Below, piece by piece: positions 43,393-49,402 of a stretch of 64,000 nt of DNA. The stretch is from a virus. The stretch is taken from IMG/VR virus record IMGVR_UViG_3300044620_000592, positions 41,670 to 105,669 of that record; one strand, given 5' to 3'. Each line of letters begins with the position of its first letter. Within the stretch, counting starts at the first letter, position 1. A program made the translations under genes and the position numbers. Under the pieces are notes generated by a model. The model made no database searches and was not told the origin of the DNA. It saw only the letters and a program-made list of their open reading frames with translations.

Positions 43393-43734
43393 ATGACCTA
43401 CTCACCTAAGCCCTATCAGACCACTTCTGCGCTTCAAGCCGACCACAAGTATTTCCGTACTTTGGTCATGCTTGGAGACATTACTATCTCATCAGAAGGC
43501 ATCATAGATATGACCGTCAATGATGCACCTACTAGCATCTACTCTTTCCTTCATAATGAGGTAGAAGAAAAGTTGTTCAATGTCTATGACACTTACTGCC
43601 TTGGCGGTTATGAAGATGAGACACTCGCAATGATTCAGCGCAAAGAATTAAAGATGTCAATGGTTGAGTTTTACACTCGCCAAATCCGTTACGCAATGGA
43701 TGAGATTTATGACGAACTAGTGAAGAGGGGGTAG
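43393..43734 (+). CDS. Small array protein, 113 aa
   Basis: MTYSPKPYQTTSALQADHKYFRTLVMLGDIT opens a protein with beta and helical parts, including FLHNEVEEKLFNVYDTYCLGGYEDETLAMIQRKELKMS. No known family. Single-gene unit between clusters 5 and 6. Confidence 0.6.
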   Translation: MTYSPKPYQTTSALQADHKYFRTLVMLGDITISSEGIIDMTVNDAPTSIYSFLHNEVEEKLFNVYDTYCLGGYEDETLAMIQRKELKMSMVEFYTRQIRYAMDEIYDELVKRG

Positions 43735-43748
43735 AATTACACGGAGAG

Positions 43749-43780
43749 TCCCCTAGTATTACACTAGGGGATTTCTCCCC
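43749..43780 (+). terminator. Terminator after 113-aa gene
   Basis: TCCCCTAGT-attac-ACTAGGGGA (43749-43771), then TTTCTCCCC. Confidence 0.75.
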
Positions 43781-43788
43781 CGGCTTTG

Positions 43789-43962
43789 TGTAACATTACA
43801 TACCTAATCTTACAGGCGGGCGTAAGTCGCTTCACCACAGCTATTACGCCCGCAGTAATATTACACGGAGCTGGATGGATTTGAGTGTGTAAGTTAAGAT
43901 CGTGTAACTTTATGTAGTTGTATTATGCAATCTATTAAAAAATATCTTTGTGTAATATTTGG
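43789..43962 (+). repeat. Box cluster 6
   Basis: TGTAACATTACA at 43789; AGTAATATTACA at 43854 (opens the direct repeat CGGAGCTGGATGGATTTGAG); variants at 43888, 43903 and 43951. Hairpin GCGGGCGTAA/TTACGCCCGC (43816-43853). A TTTATG element follows the 43903 variant. Confidence 0.8.
43816..43853 (+). repeat. Array hairpin B
   Basis: GCGGGCGTAA and TTACGCCCGC, perfect 10-bp arms, next to the box at 43854. Confidence 0.7.
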
Positions 43963-43980
43963 AAATGCTTGACGGAGCTA

Positions 43981-44220
43981 ATGTTACACATTACAGTGGT
44001 ACACATGAAGTCAGCGATAGCAACCGAAAAGTTACACAAAATCTGCACCGACAGCACCAACTGCCAGTGCCCTATTATTACAGAGGACAAGGCTTGTTCT
44101 ATTGTTACACTCATTAACGAGTTTGTAACTGAAACAAATCCCGTAGCAATTACCTTTGACAAGGCAGAAGATTACGACAAGTTCCTCGCTTATATTACAC
44201 TAGCAAGTTTGAGGGGGTGA
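43981..44220 (+). CDS. Small array protein, 79 aa
   Basis: Start ATG 43981 after GGAG (MLHITVVHMKSAIATEKLHKIC). Internal boxes overlap its start (TGTTACACATTACA). CTDSTNCQCPIIT gives three Cys near 35-41. No family recognised. An ATG at 44005 is less likely because it has no ribosome site. Confidence 0.5.
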   Translation: MLHITVVHMKSAIATEKLHKICTDSTNCQCPIITEDKACSIVTLINEFVTETNPVAITFDKAEDYDKFLAYITLASLRG

Positions 44221-44228
44221 AAAATTAC

Positions 44229-44372
44229 ATGAGTACAGATGAAATCGTTTTGTTCTTTTCCGTCTTTGGATTCCTTTGCGGATATGGCACTTGCGCCTTT
44301 GGAAATGCATTGGCTAAAGCTACACCGGTCAAAAATTACAGACCTTACGACTGGGCGATAGACGGGGAGTAA
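44229..44372 (+). CDS. 47-residue array membrane protein
   Basis: MSTDEIVLFFSVFGFLCGYG continues into CAFGNALAKATPV; a single membrane-like segment with a polar acidic C-terminus. Starts eight bases after the preceding stop, probably the second gene of one unit. Terminator follows. Confidence 0.55.
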   Translation: MSTDEIVLFFSVFGFLCGYGTCAFGNALAKATPVKNYRPYDWAIDGE

Positions 44373-44394
44373 AATTACAGATCTCCCAAAAGTT

Positions 44395-44432
44395 ACACGG
44401 TTCCTAATGTTACAGGGGCCGTGTTTCTTTTT
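44395..44432 (+). terminator. Terminator after 47-aa gene
   Basis: ACACGG (44395-44400) pairs with CCGTGT (44419-44424), with an inner TCC/GGG extension, then TTCTTTTTG. Confidence 0.7.
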
Positions 44433-44442
44433 GTCCCGGAAC

Positions 44443-44517
44443 TGTAATATTACGCACCTTGTAATATTACATAGATGTCCGGAAAATGCAGTAGATAATT
44501 GTTTGCTGTAATATTAG
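44443..44517 (+). repeat. Box cluster 7
   Basis: TGTAATATTACG at 44443, TGTAATATTACA at 44460, TGTAATATTAGGAAATGG at 44507 abutting the promoter. Confidence 0.8.
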
Positions 44518-44524
44518 GAAATGG

Positions 44525-44553
44525 TTGTTTTGGCCTTGGCTATTTGGTAGTGT
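44525..44553 (+). promoter_or_regulatory. Promoter of 41-aa gene
   Basis: TTGTTT, 17 bp, TAGTGT. An ATG seven bases later (44561) precedes the strong AAAGGAGGT ribosome site used for ATG 44579. Confidence 0.5.
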
Positions 44554-44578
44554 TTCATTTATGAAAGGAGGTAGTCAT

Positions 44579-44704
44579 ATGAAGCTTGCAGTGCTTTACC
44601 CGAACGGGTACAAGTCTCCAATTTCGGAGGAGCAGGTCGCGAAGCACGGGCTGCGAGTAGGAATGCTCACACCGTTCACGCGCTTGCCAATCGTGGAACT
44701 CTAG
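44579..44704 (+). CDS. 41-residue array protein
   Basis: MKLAVLYPNGYKSPISEEQVAKHG continues into LRVGMLTPFTRLPIVEL. The AAAGGAGGT ribosome site is ideal for ATG 44579; a leaderless start at 44561 would add six residues. Base composition is richer in GC than its neighbours. Function unknown. Confidence 0.6.
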   Translation: MKLAVLYPNGYKSPISEEQVAKHGLRVGMLTPFTRLPIVEL

Positions 44705-44721
44705 AGTTACACGGTGAGAAC

Positions 44722-44750
44722 GGGGAGGGTCGAATGACCCTCCCCTATTC
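44722..44750 (+). terminator. Terminator after 41-aa gene
   Basis: GGGGAGGGTC-gaat-GACCCTCCCC, perfect 10 bp, followed by TATTCTT. Confidence 0.75.
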
Positions 44751-44763
44751 TTACAGAGCACTG

Positions 44764-44972
44764 TGTAACATTACAAGGGCGGGCGTAAGGTTCACACTCT
44801 TGTAACCTTACGCCCGCGTGTAAGATTACACCATGCGAGTAGATTTTAGTATGTGATTGTAATATTACATAGCCTGGCTTTATGGCGTGTAATTTTAGAA
44901 CTGATCGTGTAACTTTAGGTAAGCTATGTAACATTAGATAAAACTCTGTAACTTTACCTGTAACAATAGGAA
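44764..44972 (+). repeat. Box cluster 8
   Basis: TGTAACATTACA at 44764, TGTAAGATTACA at 44819, TGTAATATTACA at 44858, TTAG/TTAC variants at 44888, 44908, 44927, 44947 and 44959. Hairpin GCGGGCGTAAGGTT/AACCTTACGCCCGC (44779-44817). CTTTATGG near 44878. Confidence 0.8.
44779..44817 (+). repeat. Array hairpin C
   Basis: 14-bp perfect arms GCGGGCGTAAGGTT/AACCTTACGCCCGC, next to a TGTAAGATTACA box. Confidence 0.75.
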
Positions 44973-45073
44973 ATAGCCTATCTGTTCACTTACTGTTCAC
45001 CTAGATTCCACCTTCTGTTTACCTTGGGCTGTTATCTTGGTAAATGTCAAGGGGAAGCACCTCCGAGACACCA

Positions 45074-45093
45074 AATGTTTCACGTGAAACATT
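45074..45093. other. Canonical parS-like centromere site
   Basis: AATGTTTCACGTGAAACATT is a 20-bp perfect palindrome whose core TGTTTCACGTGAAACA (45076-45091) equals the chromosomal ParB-binding parS consensus of Bacillus and Actinobacteria. It sits 24 bases before the start of the 98-aa gene. Exact agreement across 16 bp is very unlikely by chance in a 64-kb window. It would be bound by host ParB. No parA/parB is visible here. Confidence 0.85.
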
Positions 45094-45116
45094 GGTCAAG
45101 CCGAAAGGTAGTCATA

Positions 45117-45413
45117 ATGGAATTCGAGTTTATCGATGAGAACGAAATCGAGGCAGTACGCCGAGGTCGTAAGTCAAATGTCTCAGCCGAACTGGTTGAA
45201 GCATTCCGCACAATGCCCAAGGGCAAGGCAGTCAAGGTCAAGGGTCTCAGCGTAGACCCGAAGTCGGAAGACTTCAAGAATGACAAGGCTACCGCCTCCG
45301 CTACCATCCGTACCGCAGGTCGCTTGGCAGGCGTGAAGGTCTCCATCTCATGGAGCCCCGAAGGTATCCCTCAGGTGACCACCAAGGTCGCCAAGGCTGC
45401 AAAAGTCAAGTAG
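45117..45413 (+). CDS. Array protein, FEFI(D/N)E family, GC-rich copy
   Basis: 98 residues from ATG 45117, just after AAAGG and parS (an upstream in-frame start at 45024 would read through parS). N-terminal EFEFIDENEIEAVRRGRKSN with an AT-hook-like RGRK, then TASATIRTAGRLAGVKVSIS. Paralogous to genes at 46.0 and 46.8 kb. Basic and likely DNA-binding. Confidence 0.65.
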   Translation: MEFEFIDENEIEAVRRGRKSNVSAELVEAFRTMPKGKAVKVKGLSVDPKSEDFKNDKATASATIRTAGRLAGVKVSISWSPEGIPQVTTKVAKAAKVK

Positions 45414-45422
45414 CCCAAGTTC

Positions 45423-45452
45423 GCTTGGAGGGGTCGGGACACCCCTCCAAGC
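45423..45452 (+). terminator. Hairpin after 98-aa gene
   Basis: GCTTGGAGGGGT (45423-45434) pairs with ACCCCTCCAAGC (45441-45452), 12 bp, no U-tail. Confidence 0.65.
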
Positions 45453-45546
45453 ACAGGGGCTGAAGTAGGTGCATGGTGCATGGGGAGACCCCATGACAGC
45501 GGTTAGGATGTTTCCGCCATGAAACACACTTACCTCAGTCCCCTGT
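45453..45546. ncRNA. Candidate multi-branched structured RNA or DNA cruciform
   Basis: Outer arms near 45453-45471 and 45527-45546 pair over 18 of 19 bases, with one bulge and one mismatch. CATGG (45472-45476) pairs with CCATG (45517-45521). Inside are CATGGGG-aga-CCCCATG (45479-45495) and GCGG...CCGC (45499-45502 with 45514-45517; excludes the last CATGG pair). This is a compact branching fold without an open frame. Either an RNA element or an origin-like cruciform; no known family is claimed. Confidence 0.5.
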
Positions 45547-45560
45547 CCCCCCAGGATCTG

Positions 45561-45783
45561 TGTAATATTACAGACTGTGTAATATTACGAGCGGGTGTAA
45601 TTTTACTTACCTGTGAAAATTACACCCGTGCAAATTGTGTAATATTACAGGGTATTTTTAGTGTGCGTTTGTAATATTACAGTACCCCTGGAGCTACGCT
45701 CGATCGTGTAACTTTAGAAGCTGTGTAACATTAGCCGTGTAACTTTATGCGCGTGTAATACTAGACCGATCGTGTAACATTAG
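45561..45783 (+). repeat. Box cluster 9
   Basis: TGTAATATTACA at 45561, 45648 and 45670; TGTAATATTACG at 45578; variants at 45707, 45724, 45738, 45754 and 45773. Hairpin CGGGTGTAATTTT/AAAATTACACCCG (45592-45628). TTTTAGTGTGCGTTTG near 45657 is another recurring element. Confidence 0.8.
45592..45628 (+). repeat. Array hairpin D
   Basis: CGGGTGTAATTTT/AAAATTACACCCG, perfect 13-bp arms, between two box pairs. Confidence 0.7.
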
Positions 45784-45871
45784 AAGCTTGCACACTACAA
45801 CCAACTTTTTTAATTATTTGGGTTGTTGGTGAGGAAATGCGAAATATGGCGATATCGTTCTACTTGTCAGA

Positions 45872-45900
45872 TTGACACTCGGTTAGGTTCGGGGTTAGGC
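45872..45900 (+). promoter_or_regulatory. Possible promoter upstream of 98-aa gene at 46.0 kb
   Basis: TTGACA (45872-45877), 17 bp, TTAGGC. Leader is about 120 nt and includes GGGGC-gcaa-GCCCC. Weak -10 agreement. The 45.8-46.03 kb stretch holds little else. Confidence 0.4.
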
Positions 45901-46027
45901 GGGGCGCAAGCCCCTAGCAATTTCCCCCCCTAATGGTTCTGATAGACATGAGTGATGGATAGTAAGTAACACTATCGTTCCGAAAGTTACACTCGTACAA
46001 TTTATTACACGAAAGGCAGTAACCATT

Positions 46028-46324
46028 ATGGACTTTGAGTTCATTGACGAAAACGAGATTGAGAGCGTTAAGCGTGGTCGCAAGTCCAACGCTAGCCCCG
46101 AACTCGTAAAGGCACTATCAGAGGTTCCAGCAGGCAAGGTTGTAAAAATTACAGCAATGTCAGTTGACCCAGCCTCTGAGGACTTTAAGAACGACAAGGC
46201 AACAATGTCGGCAAGCATTCGCACGGCTGGCAAGTTGGCAGGCGTAAAGGTTTCCATTTCATGGAGTCCAGCAGGCGTTCCACAAGTCAAAGTGTCTAAG
46301 CCTAAGGCTAAGGCTGGCAAGTAA
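46028..46324 (+). CDS. Array protein, FEFI(D/N)E family, second copy
   Basis: 98 residues (MDFEFIDENEIESVKRGRKSNAS), almost collinear with the 45.1-kb protein: KNDKATMSASIRTAGKLAG and SISWSPAGVPQV. Lower GC than its paralogue. AAAGGCAG before the ATG. Carries the RGRK motif and ends Lys-rich (SKPKAKAGK). Confidence 0.7.
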   Translation: MDFEFIDENEIESVKRGRKSNASPELVKALSEVPAGKVVKITAMSVDPASEDFKNDKATMSASIRTAGKLAGVKVSISWSPAGVPQVKVSKPKAKAGK

Positions 46325-46352
46325 TCGCTGGGTCTAATTGACCTACCGATAG

Positions 46353-46389
46353 GAACAACCCCCGTGAGTGTTCTTCACGGGGGTTGTTC
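46353..46389 (+). terminator. Strong terminator after 98-aa gene
   Basis: GAACAACCCCCGTGA (46353-46367) pairs with TCACGGGGGTTGTTC (46375-46389), perfect 15 bp. Followed by T and mixed bases, no long U tract. Confidence 0.75.
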
Positions 46390-46422
46390 TGCGTACCCAT
46401 GAAAGTCCGGCCGGAGGAAGAT

Positions 46423-46717
46423 CTATTATTACACGACACCTAATATTACAGAGGTTCTATTATTACACCGGATCTAAAATTACAGAGCTCCAGGAATCCA
46501 GCTTGTGTAATATTACAGCCAGCACCTTTATGTAATATTACATAGCTCGATGGGTGTAAGTTGATATCCCCCGTCAACTTACACCCATGTAATATTACAG
46601 AGAATTCTATTAGATTATAATATATATTATGAATTAGATTAAGCTTTATCTAATCTATAACTTTATGTAACCTTTATGTGTAACATTACACGCATCTTTA
46701 TGTGGTGTAATGTTACA
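46423..46717. repeat. Box cluster 10, partly inverted
   Basis: Four asymmetric boxes are in reverse orientation (CTANNATTACA at 46423, 46440, 46458, 46474). Then TGTAATATTACA at 46506, 46531 and 46588; TGTAACATTACA at 46679; TGTAATGTTACA at 46706. Hairpin ATGGGTGTAAGTTGA/TCAACTTACACCCAT (46550-46588). Followed by an AT-rich repeat region. Confidence 0.8.
46550..46588 (+). repeat. Array hairpin E
   Basis: Perfect 15-bp arms ATGGGTGTAAGTTGA/TCAACTTACACCCAT, abutting the box at 46588. Confidence 0.75.
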
Positions 46718-46733
46718 ACCTGGTACAATAAAA

Positions 46734-46759
46734 AAACGGATCAGTTTCCTGACCCGTTT
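46734..46759 (-). terminator. Terminator of minus-strand array gene
   Basis: On the minus strand AAACGGGTCAG-gaaa-CTGATCCGTTT is followed by TTTT. One mismatch in the stem. Confidence 0.75.
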
Positions 46760-46796
46760 CTTTAACTTTTGGAATGAGTATTGTTTTATTTAATTC

Positions 46797-47150
46797 TTAA
46801 GCGATTTTCTTAAGAAATGGGACATTATTTACATCCCAAATAATGCCAACTTTTGCCCAACCTGAAGCTTTTGCCTGAGAGCGAAGAATTGCTGAATTCT
46901 TTGCTTTGGCATTTTTCTTCTCTTCAAGTGTAACAATTTCGTTATCCAATGCGAACATTGGAACACGAACAGTTTGCCCAACTTTTGCTTTACTCAAAAA
47001 AGCAACCAATTCAGGAACAACATGAGCCTTACGCCCACGCTTTACTGATTCAATTTCTTCTTCATTAATGAACTCAAATTGCATGTTCATTTCCTTCTCA
47101 TTTTCTTCTGGATTTTCTTCAGGATTTCCTGAAGTATTTTTTGAAGCCAT
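46797..47150 (-). CDS. Array protein, FEFI(D/N)E family, AT-rich minus copy
   Basis: 117 residues. After a polar Asn/Glu/Pro extension (residues 1-~22) it has MQFEFINEEEIESVKRGRKAHV, collinear with the two plus-strand paralogues, then NSAILRSQAKASGWAKVGIIWD. A start at MNMQFEF would remove the extension. It is the only minus-strand gene of the array region and is AT-rich. A TTGTTG-17-TAAGGT promoter lies upstream on the minus strand. Probably DNA-binding. Confidence 0.7.
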   Translation of the reverse strand: MASKNTSGNPEENPEENEKEMNMQFEFINEEEIESVKRGRKAHVVPELVAFLSKAKVGQTVRVPMFALDNEIVTLEEKKNAKAKNSAILRSQAKASGWAKVGIIWDVNNVPFLKKIA

Positions 47151-47200
47151 TTTCTTACTCTTTCTTTTATTTAATTAACTCATTCCTTGAGTCAATGTCC

Positions 47201-47229
47201 ACCTTACCGCCTAAACGTAGCAACAACAA
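47201..47229 (-). promoter_or_regulatory. Promoter of minus-strand array gene
   Basis: On the minus strand TTGTTG (47229-47224), 17 bp, TAAGGT (47206-47201). Confidence 0.5.
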
Positions 47230-47321
47230 CCTATCCAAAAAATTAACAATTAAAAACTTAATTACCGAGCTTATTCTTCATCCATTTTCCGATCTGTTGT
47301 TTTAGCAGCTAGCGGGGGTTG

Positions 47322-47380
47322 TGTAATATTACGTTAGTGTAATATTACAAAATACTCAAATTATAGTGTGTAATATTACG
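47322..47380 (+). repeat. Box cluster 11
   Basis: TGTAATATTACG at 47322 and 47369, TGTAATATTACA at 47338. CTTTATGG follows near 47389 and 47450. An ATCTAAT-rich inverted repeat AAAAGATTA/TAATCTTTT (47403-47434) sits nearby. Confidence 0.8.
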
Positions 47381-47494
47381 TTGATCACCTTTATGGAGAT
47401 CTAAAAGATTATCTAATTTATTATCTAATCTTTTATTGCCTGGTACCTTTATGGGAGCTCATTTAATTCCCCTAAAGAAACATTATTCCTAAGG

Positions 47495-47523
47495 TTGGTA
47501 ATCTAATTATCAGACGGTAGGAT
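47495..47523 (+). promoter_or_regulatory. Promoter of 153-aa gene
   Basis: TTGGTA (47495-47500), 17 bp, TAGGAT (47518-47523). Leader ~60 nt, so here TAGGAT is clearly not a ribosome site. Supports TARGRT as a real -10 class. Confidence 0.55.
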
Positions 47524-47585
47524 ATTTATAGGCTGACATTTAGCCGAAAAACCAAATCTATTTCCTAACGTGAAAGATAATCCAA

Positions 47586-48047
47586 ATGACCACCGAACCA
47601 ATTGACGAAATGTTTATTGCAATCCATAGTCTTACATTATGTATTGAAGTAGAAATTACTACAACAGAACATTTCCTTAAAACTGAAATTGAATATTCAA
47701 AAATTAATGGATATCAAACACAGATCAATTTCCTAACCCGATTTAGCGAGATATTCGATAAAGTTATCTCTAAGCCTTTCTATGAGAAAGTCTTTATTCC
47801 AAATATGGAAGAAAAAATGGATGCCGATACAATGGATTTCCTTTTTAGCTATAGCTATCTTAAGAATTTCTTTAAGGAATTCCATAAGGCTAACATTCTT
47901 CTAACAAAACACTTTAAGGATGCCTATACCCTAAGCGAAGTCAATAACGATATTCGTAACGCTTATCCAGGTATTGGTCATAATCCCGAACTCTTCCCTC
48001 ATCAGGAACTAATTCAATATCTAGGTTCAATGGGTAAAGGGAAGTAA
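47586..48047 (+). CDS. Unknown helical array protein, 153 aa
   Basis: Acidic, helical (EIEYSKINGYQTQINFLTRFSEIFDKVI, MDADTMDFLFSYSYLKNFFKEFHKA). AT-rich. Followed five bases after its stop by a second helical gene; both contain LFP followed by a charged helix (ELFPHQELIQYL and HLFPNRESFFKEI). May be distant paralogues or partners. No family known. Confidence 0.6.
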   Translation: MTTEPIDEMFIAIHSLTLCIEVEITTTEHFLKTEIEYSKINGYQTQINFLTRFSEIFDKVISKPFYEKVFIPNMEEKMDADTMDFLFSYSYLKNFFKEFHKANILLTKHFKDAYTLSEVNNDIRNAYPGIGHNPELFPHQELIQYLGSMGKGK

Positions 48048-48052
48048 AAACA

Positions 48053-48538
48053 ATGTCAAACTTTGAAACAATATTCAATAATCCAGAAAAAGCAATGGCT
48101 ATCATTTTTCATATGACTAATAGCCATGAAATAGCTGCTCAAACCATTACCGATATTCATAAAGGTATTCTTAAGGCAACTGAAATTGTTAACCAAACTT
48201 CTAACTTTCTCGAAAAGTTAAATTTTATGAAGATTCCTCAGACAATGATTGATAATCTTGAAAAGGCTAATAATGCACGTGATTCTTTTGCTAATATCCT
48301 AGAGAATCTAAAAGCTGAAAGGATAGATTATGATAAATACATCATGGAAATCTATTCCTTAACTCTTGAGCTTTGCATAATTGGTCAACAAATTACTGCT
48401 GTTTTTGGTAATACTGATGAATTCGGAATTGACCATTTATTTCCTAATCGTGAATCTTTCTTCAAAGAGATATACGATCTATTTACCGAGCTTTCATTTC
48501 AGTCAAAAGACGTAGTTCAAGAATACGCTAGTCTTTAG
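48053..48538 (+). CDS. Unknown helical array protein, 161 aa
   Basis: Long helices (AAQTITDIHKGILKATEIVNQTSNFLEKLNF, NARDSFANILENLKAERIDYDKY) with an FGNTDEFGIDHLFPNRES segment. Paired with the preceding gene in one unit under the 47.5-kb promoter and closed by a strong terminator. Function unknown. Confidence 0.6.
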   Translation: MSNFETIFNNPEKAMAIIFHMTNSHEIAAQTITDIHKGILKATEIVNQTSNFLEKLNFMKIPQTMIDNLEKANNARDSFANILENLKAERIDYDKYIMEIYSLTLELCIIGQQITAVFGNTDEFGIDHLFPNRESFFKEIYDLFTELSFQSKDVVQEYASL

Positions 48539-48552
48539 CCAATTCTTTAGAG

Positions 48553-48582
48553 AAAGGGGCAGGTTTTCCTGCCCCTTTTTTC
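48553..48582 (+). terminator. Terminator at end of array
   Basis: AAAGGGGCAGG-tttt-CCTGCCCCTTT followed by TTT. Confidence 0.9.
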
Positions 48583-48597
48583 ATGCCTGCAATCATG

Positions 48598-48740
48598 TGT
48601 AACATTACACCAATTGTAATATTACAGGAACCCTGCTGGAATAGAGTGTGTAATATTACACCGCTATTCTTTATGGAAATCAAATCCAAATACTAATGTT
48701 TATCCAAATCCTAACATCCGGCCAACTTTATGGCGGGCAA
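48598..48740 (+). repeat. Box cluster 12 (last)
   Basis: TGTAACATTACA at 48598, TGTAATATTACA at 48615 and 48649; GCTGGAATAGAG (part of the direct repeat) between them. CTTTATGG at ~48670 and ~48730. This cluster lies after the last plus gene and terminator. Confidence 0.8.
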
Positions 48741-49282
48741 TAGGCTTACCTAATATGGGATCTAAAGTCCGGGTCTATTCAGAACCTAATTAACTACCTA
48801 TAGATAGGTATTACATCATTGTAATTCCCATATTTAGCACCTCAAAACGCACACTAAAATTCTCACAAATAAAAACGACGTTATTTATGAGTATTTTACT
48901 GTCTTTTTGATTGATTTAATAGACAATTAGTCTATTTATTACTTATTTTATAACATTTATCTATCTTTATGGGGGGTACAAATAACCGAAATTATGGCTA
49001 TTGGGGGGTTTATATAGATATATATCCCTATAGATAGGAGAATACATAGATAGGTCTACACCAGTTTATTAATAAGATCTGTACCTTTATTTAGAACGCT
49101 TTACAGCATCATTAATAGATTTGGACCCTTCTGAGAATCTATTCCTTGGTACTTCGCTGAATACCTTAAAGGAATCTATTCATCTATCTATATCTTATCC
49201 CTATGAATACTTCTATCTATACTTCTTCTAGAGGTATATCTTAGTTATAACCCGGAAATCAGGGTTTATTCGTAGAATACTT
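48741..49282. other. AT-rich gene-free convergent region
   Basis: No credible gene. Multiple ATAGATAG/CTATCTAT segments and a minus-strand copy of the TTTTAGTGTGCGTTTTG element (near 48840-48860). Plus genes end at 48.5 kb and minus genes end at 49.3 kb, so both transcription directions converge here. CTTTATGG near 48966. It could hold termination or replication elements. Confidence 0.5.
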
Positions 49283-49393
49283 CTACTCCGATTCGCAATC
49301 ATGACCGTAATACCATTCATTAGCCTCTTCTTCATCCAATAGATCAAACAATCTATCGCATTCCGGGCATTCCATCTTTGTTTTAACCTTCAT
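49283..49393 (-). CDS. 36-residue zinc-ribbon-like protein
   Basis: MKVKTKMECPECDRLFDLLD is followed by an acidic part and HDCESE. CxxC and a later Cys/His suggest one zinc site. ATG at 49393 follows AAGGAAAAG. Last gene of the right minus block. Confidence 0.55.
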   Translation of the reverse strand: MKVKTKMECPECDRLFDLLDEEEANEWYYGHDCESE

Positions 49394-49402
49394 ATCTTTT
49401 CC

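Noticed and set aside
43948-43980. Longer N-terminus for the 79-aa gene
   Set aside because: Would begin inside a box; ATG 43981 with GGAG is better.
45024-45116. Longer N-terminus for the 98-aa RGRK gene
   Set aside because: Reads through parS and lacks similarity to the paralogues, which begin at the M(E/D)FEF position.
40757-48740. CRISPR array
   Set aside because: Repeats are short palindromes at uneven spacing around genes, with no unique spacers of constant length.
40121-48740. Integron gene-cassette array
   Set aside because: Hairpins differ in size and lack the conserved attC core sequences; no integrase is visible. Cassettes carry their own promoters.
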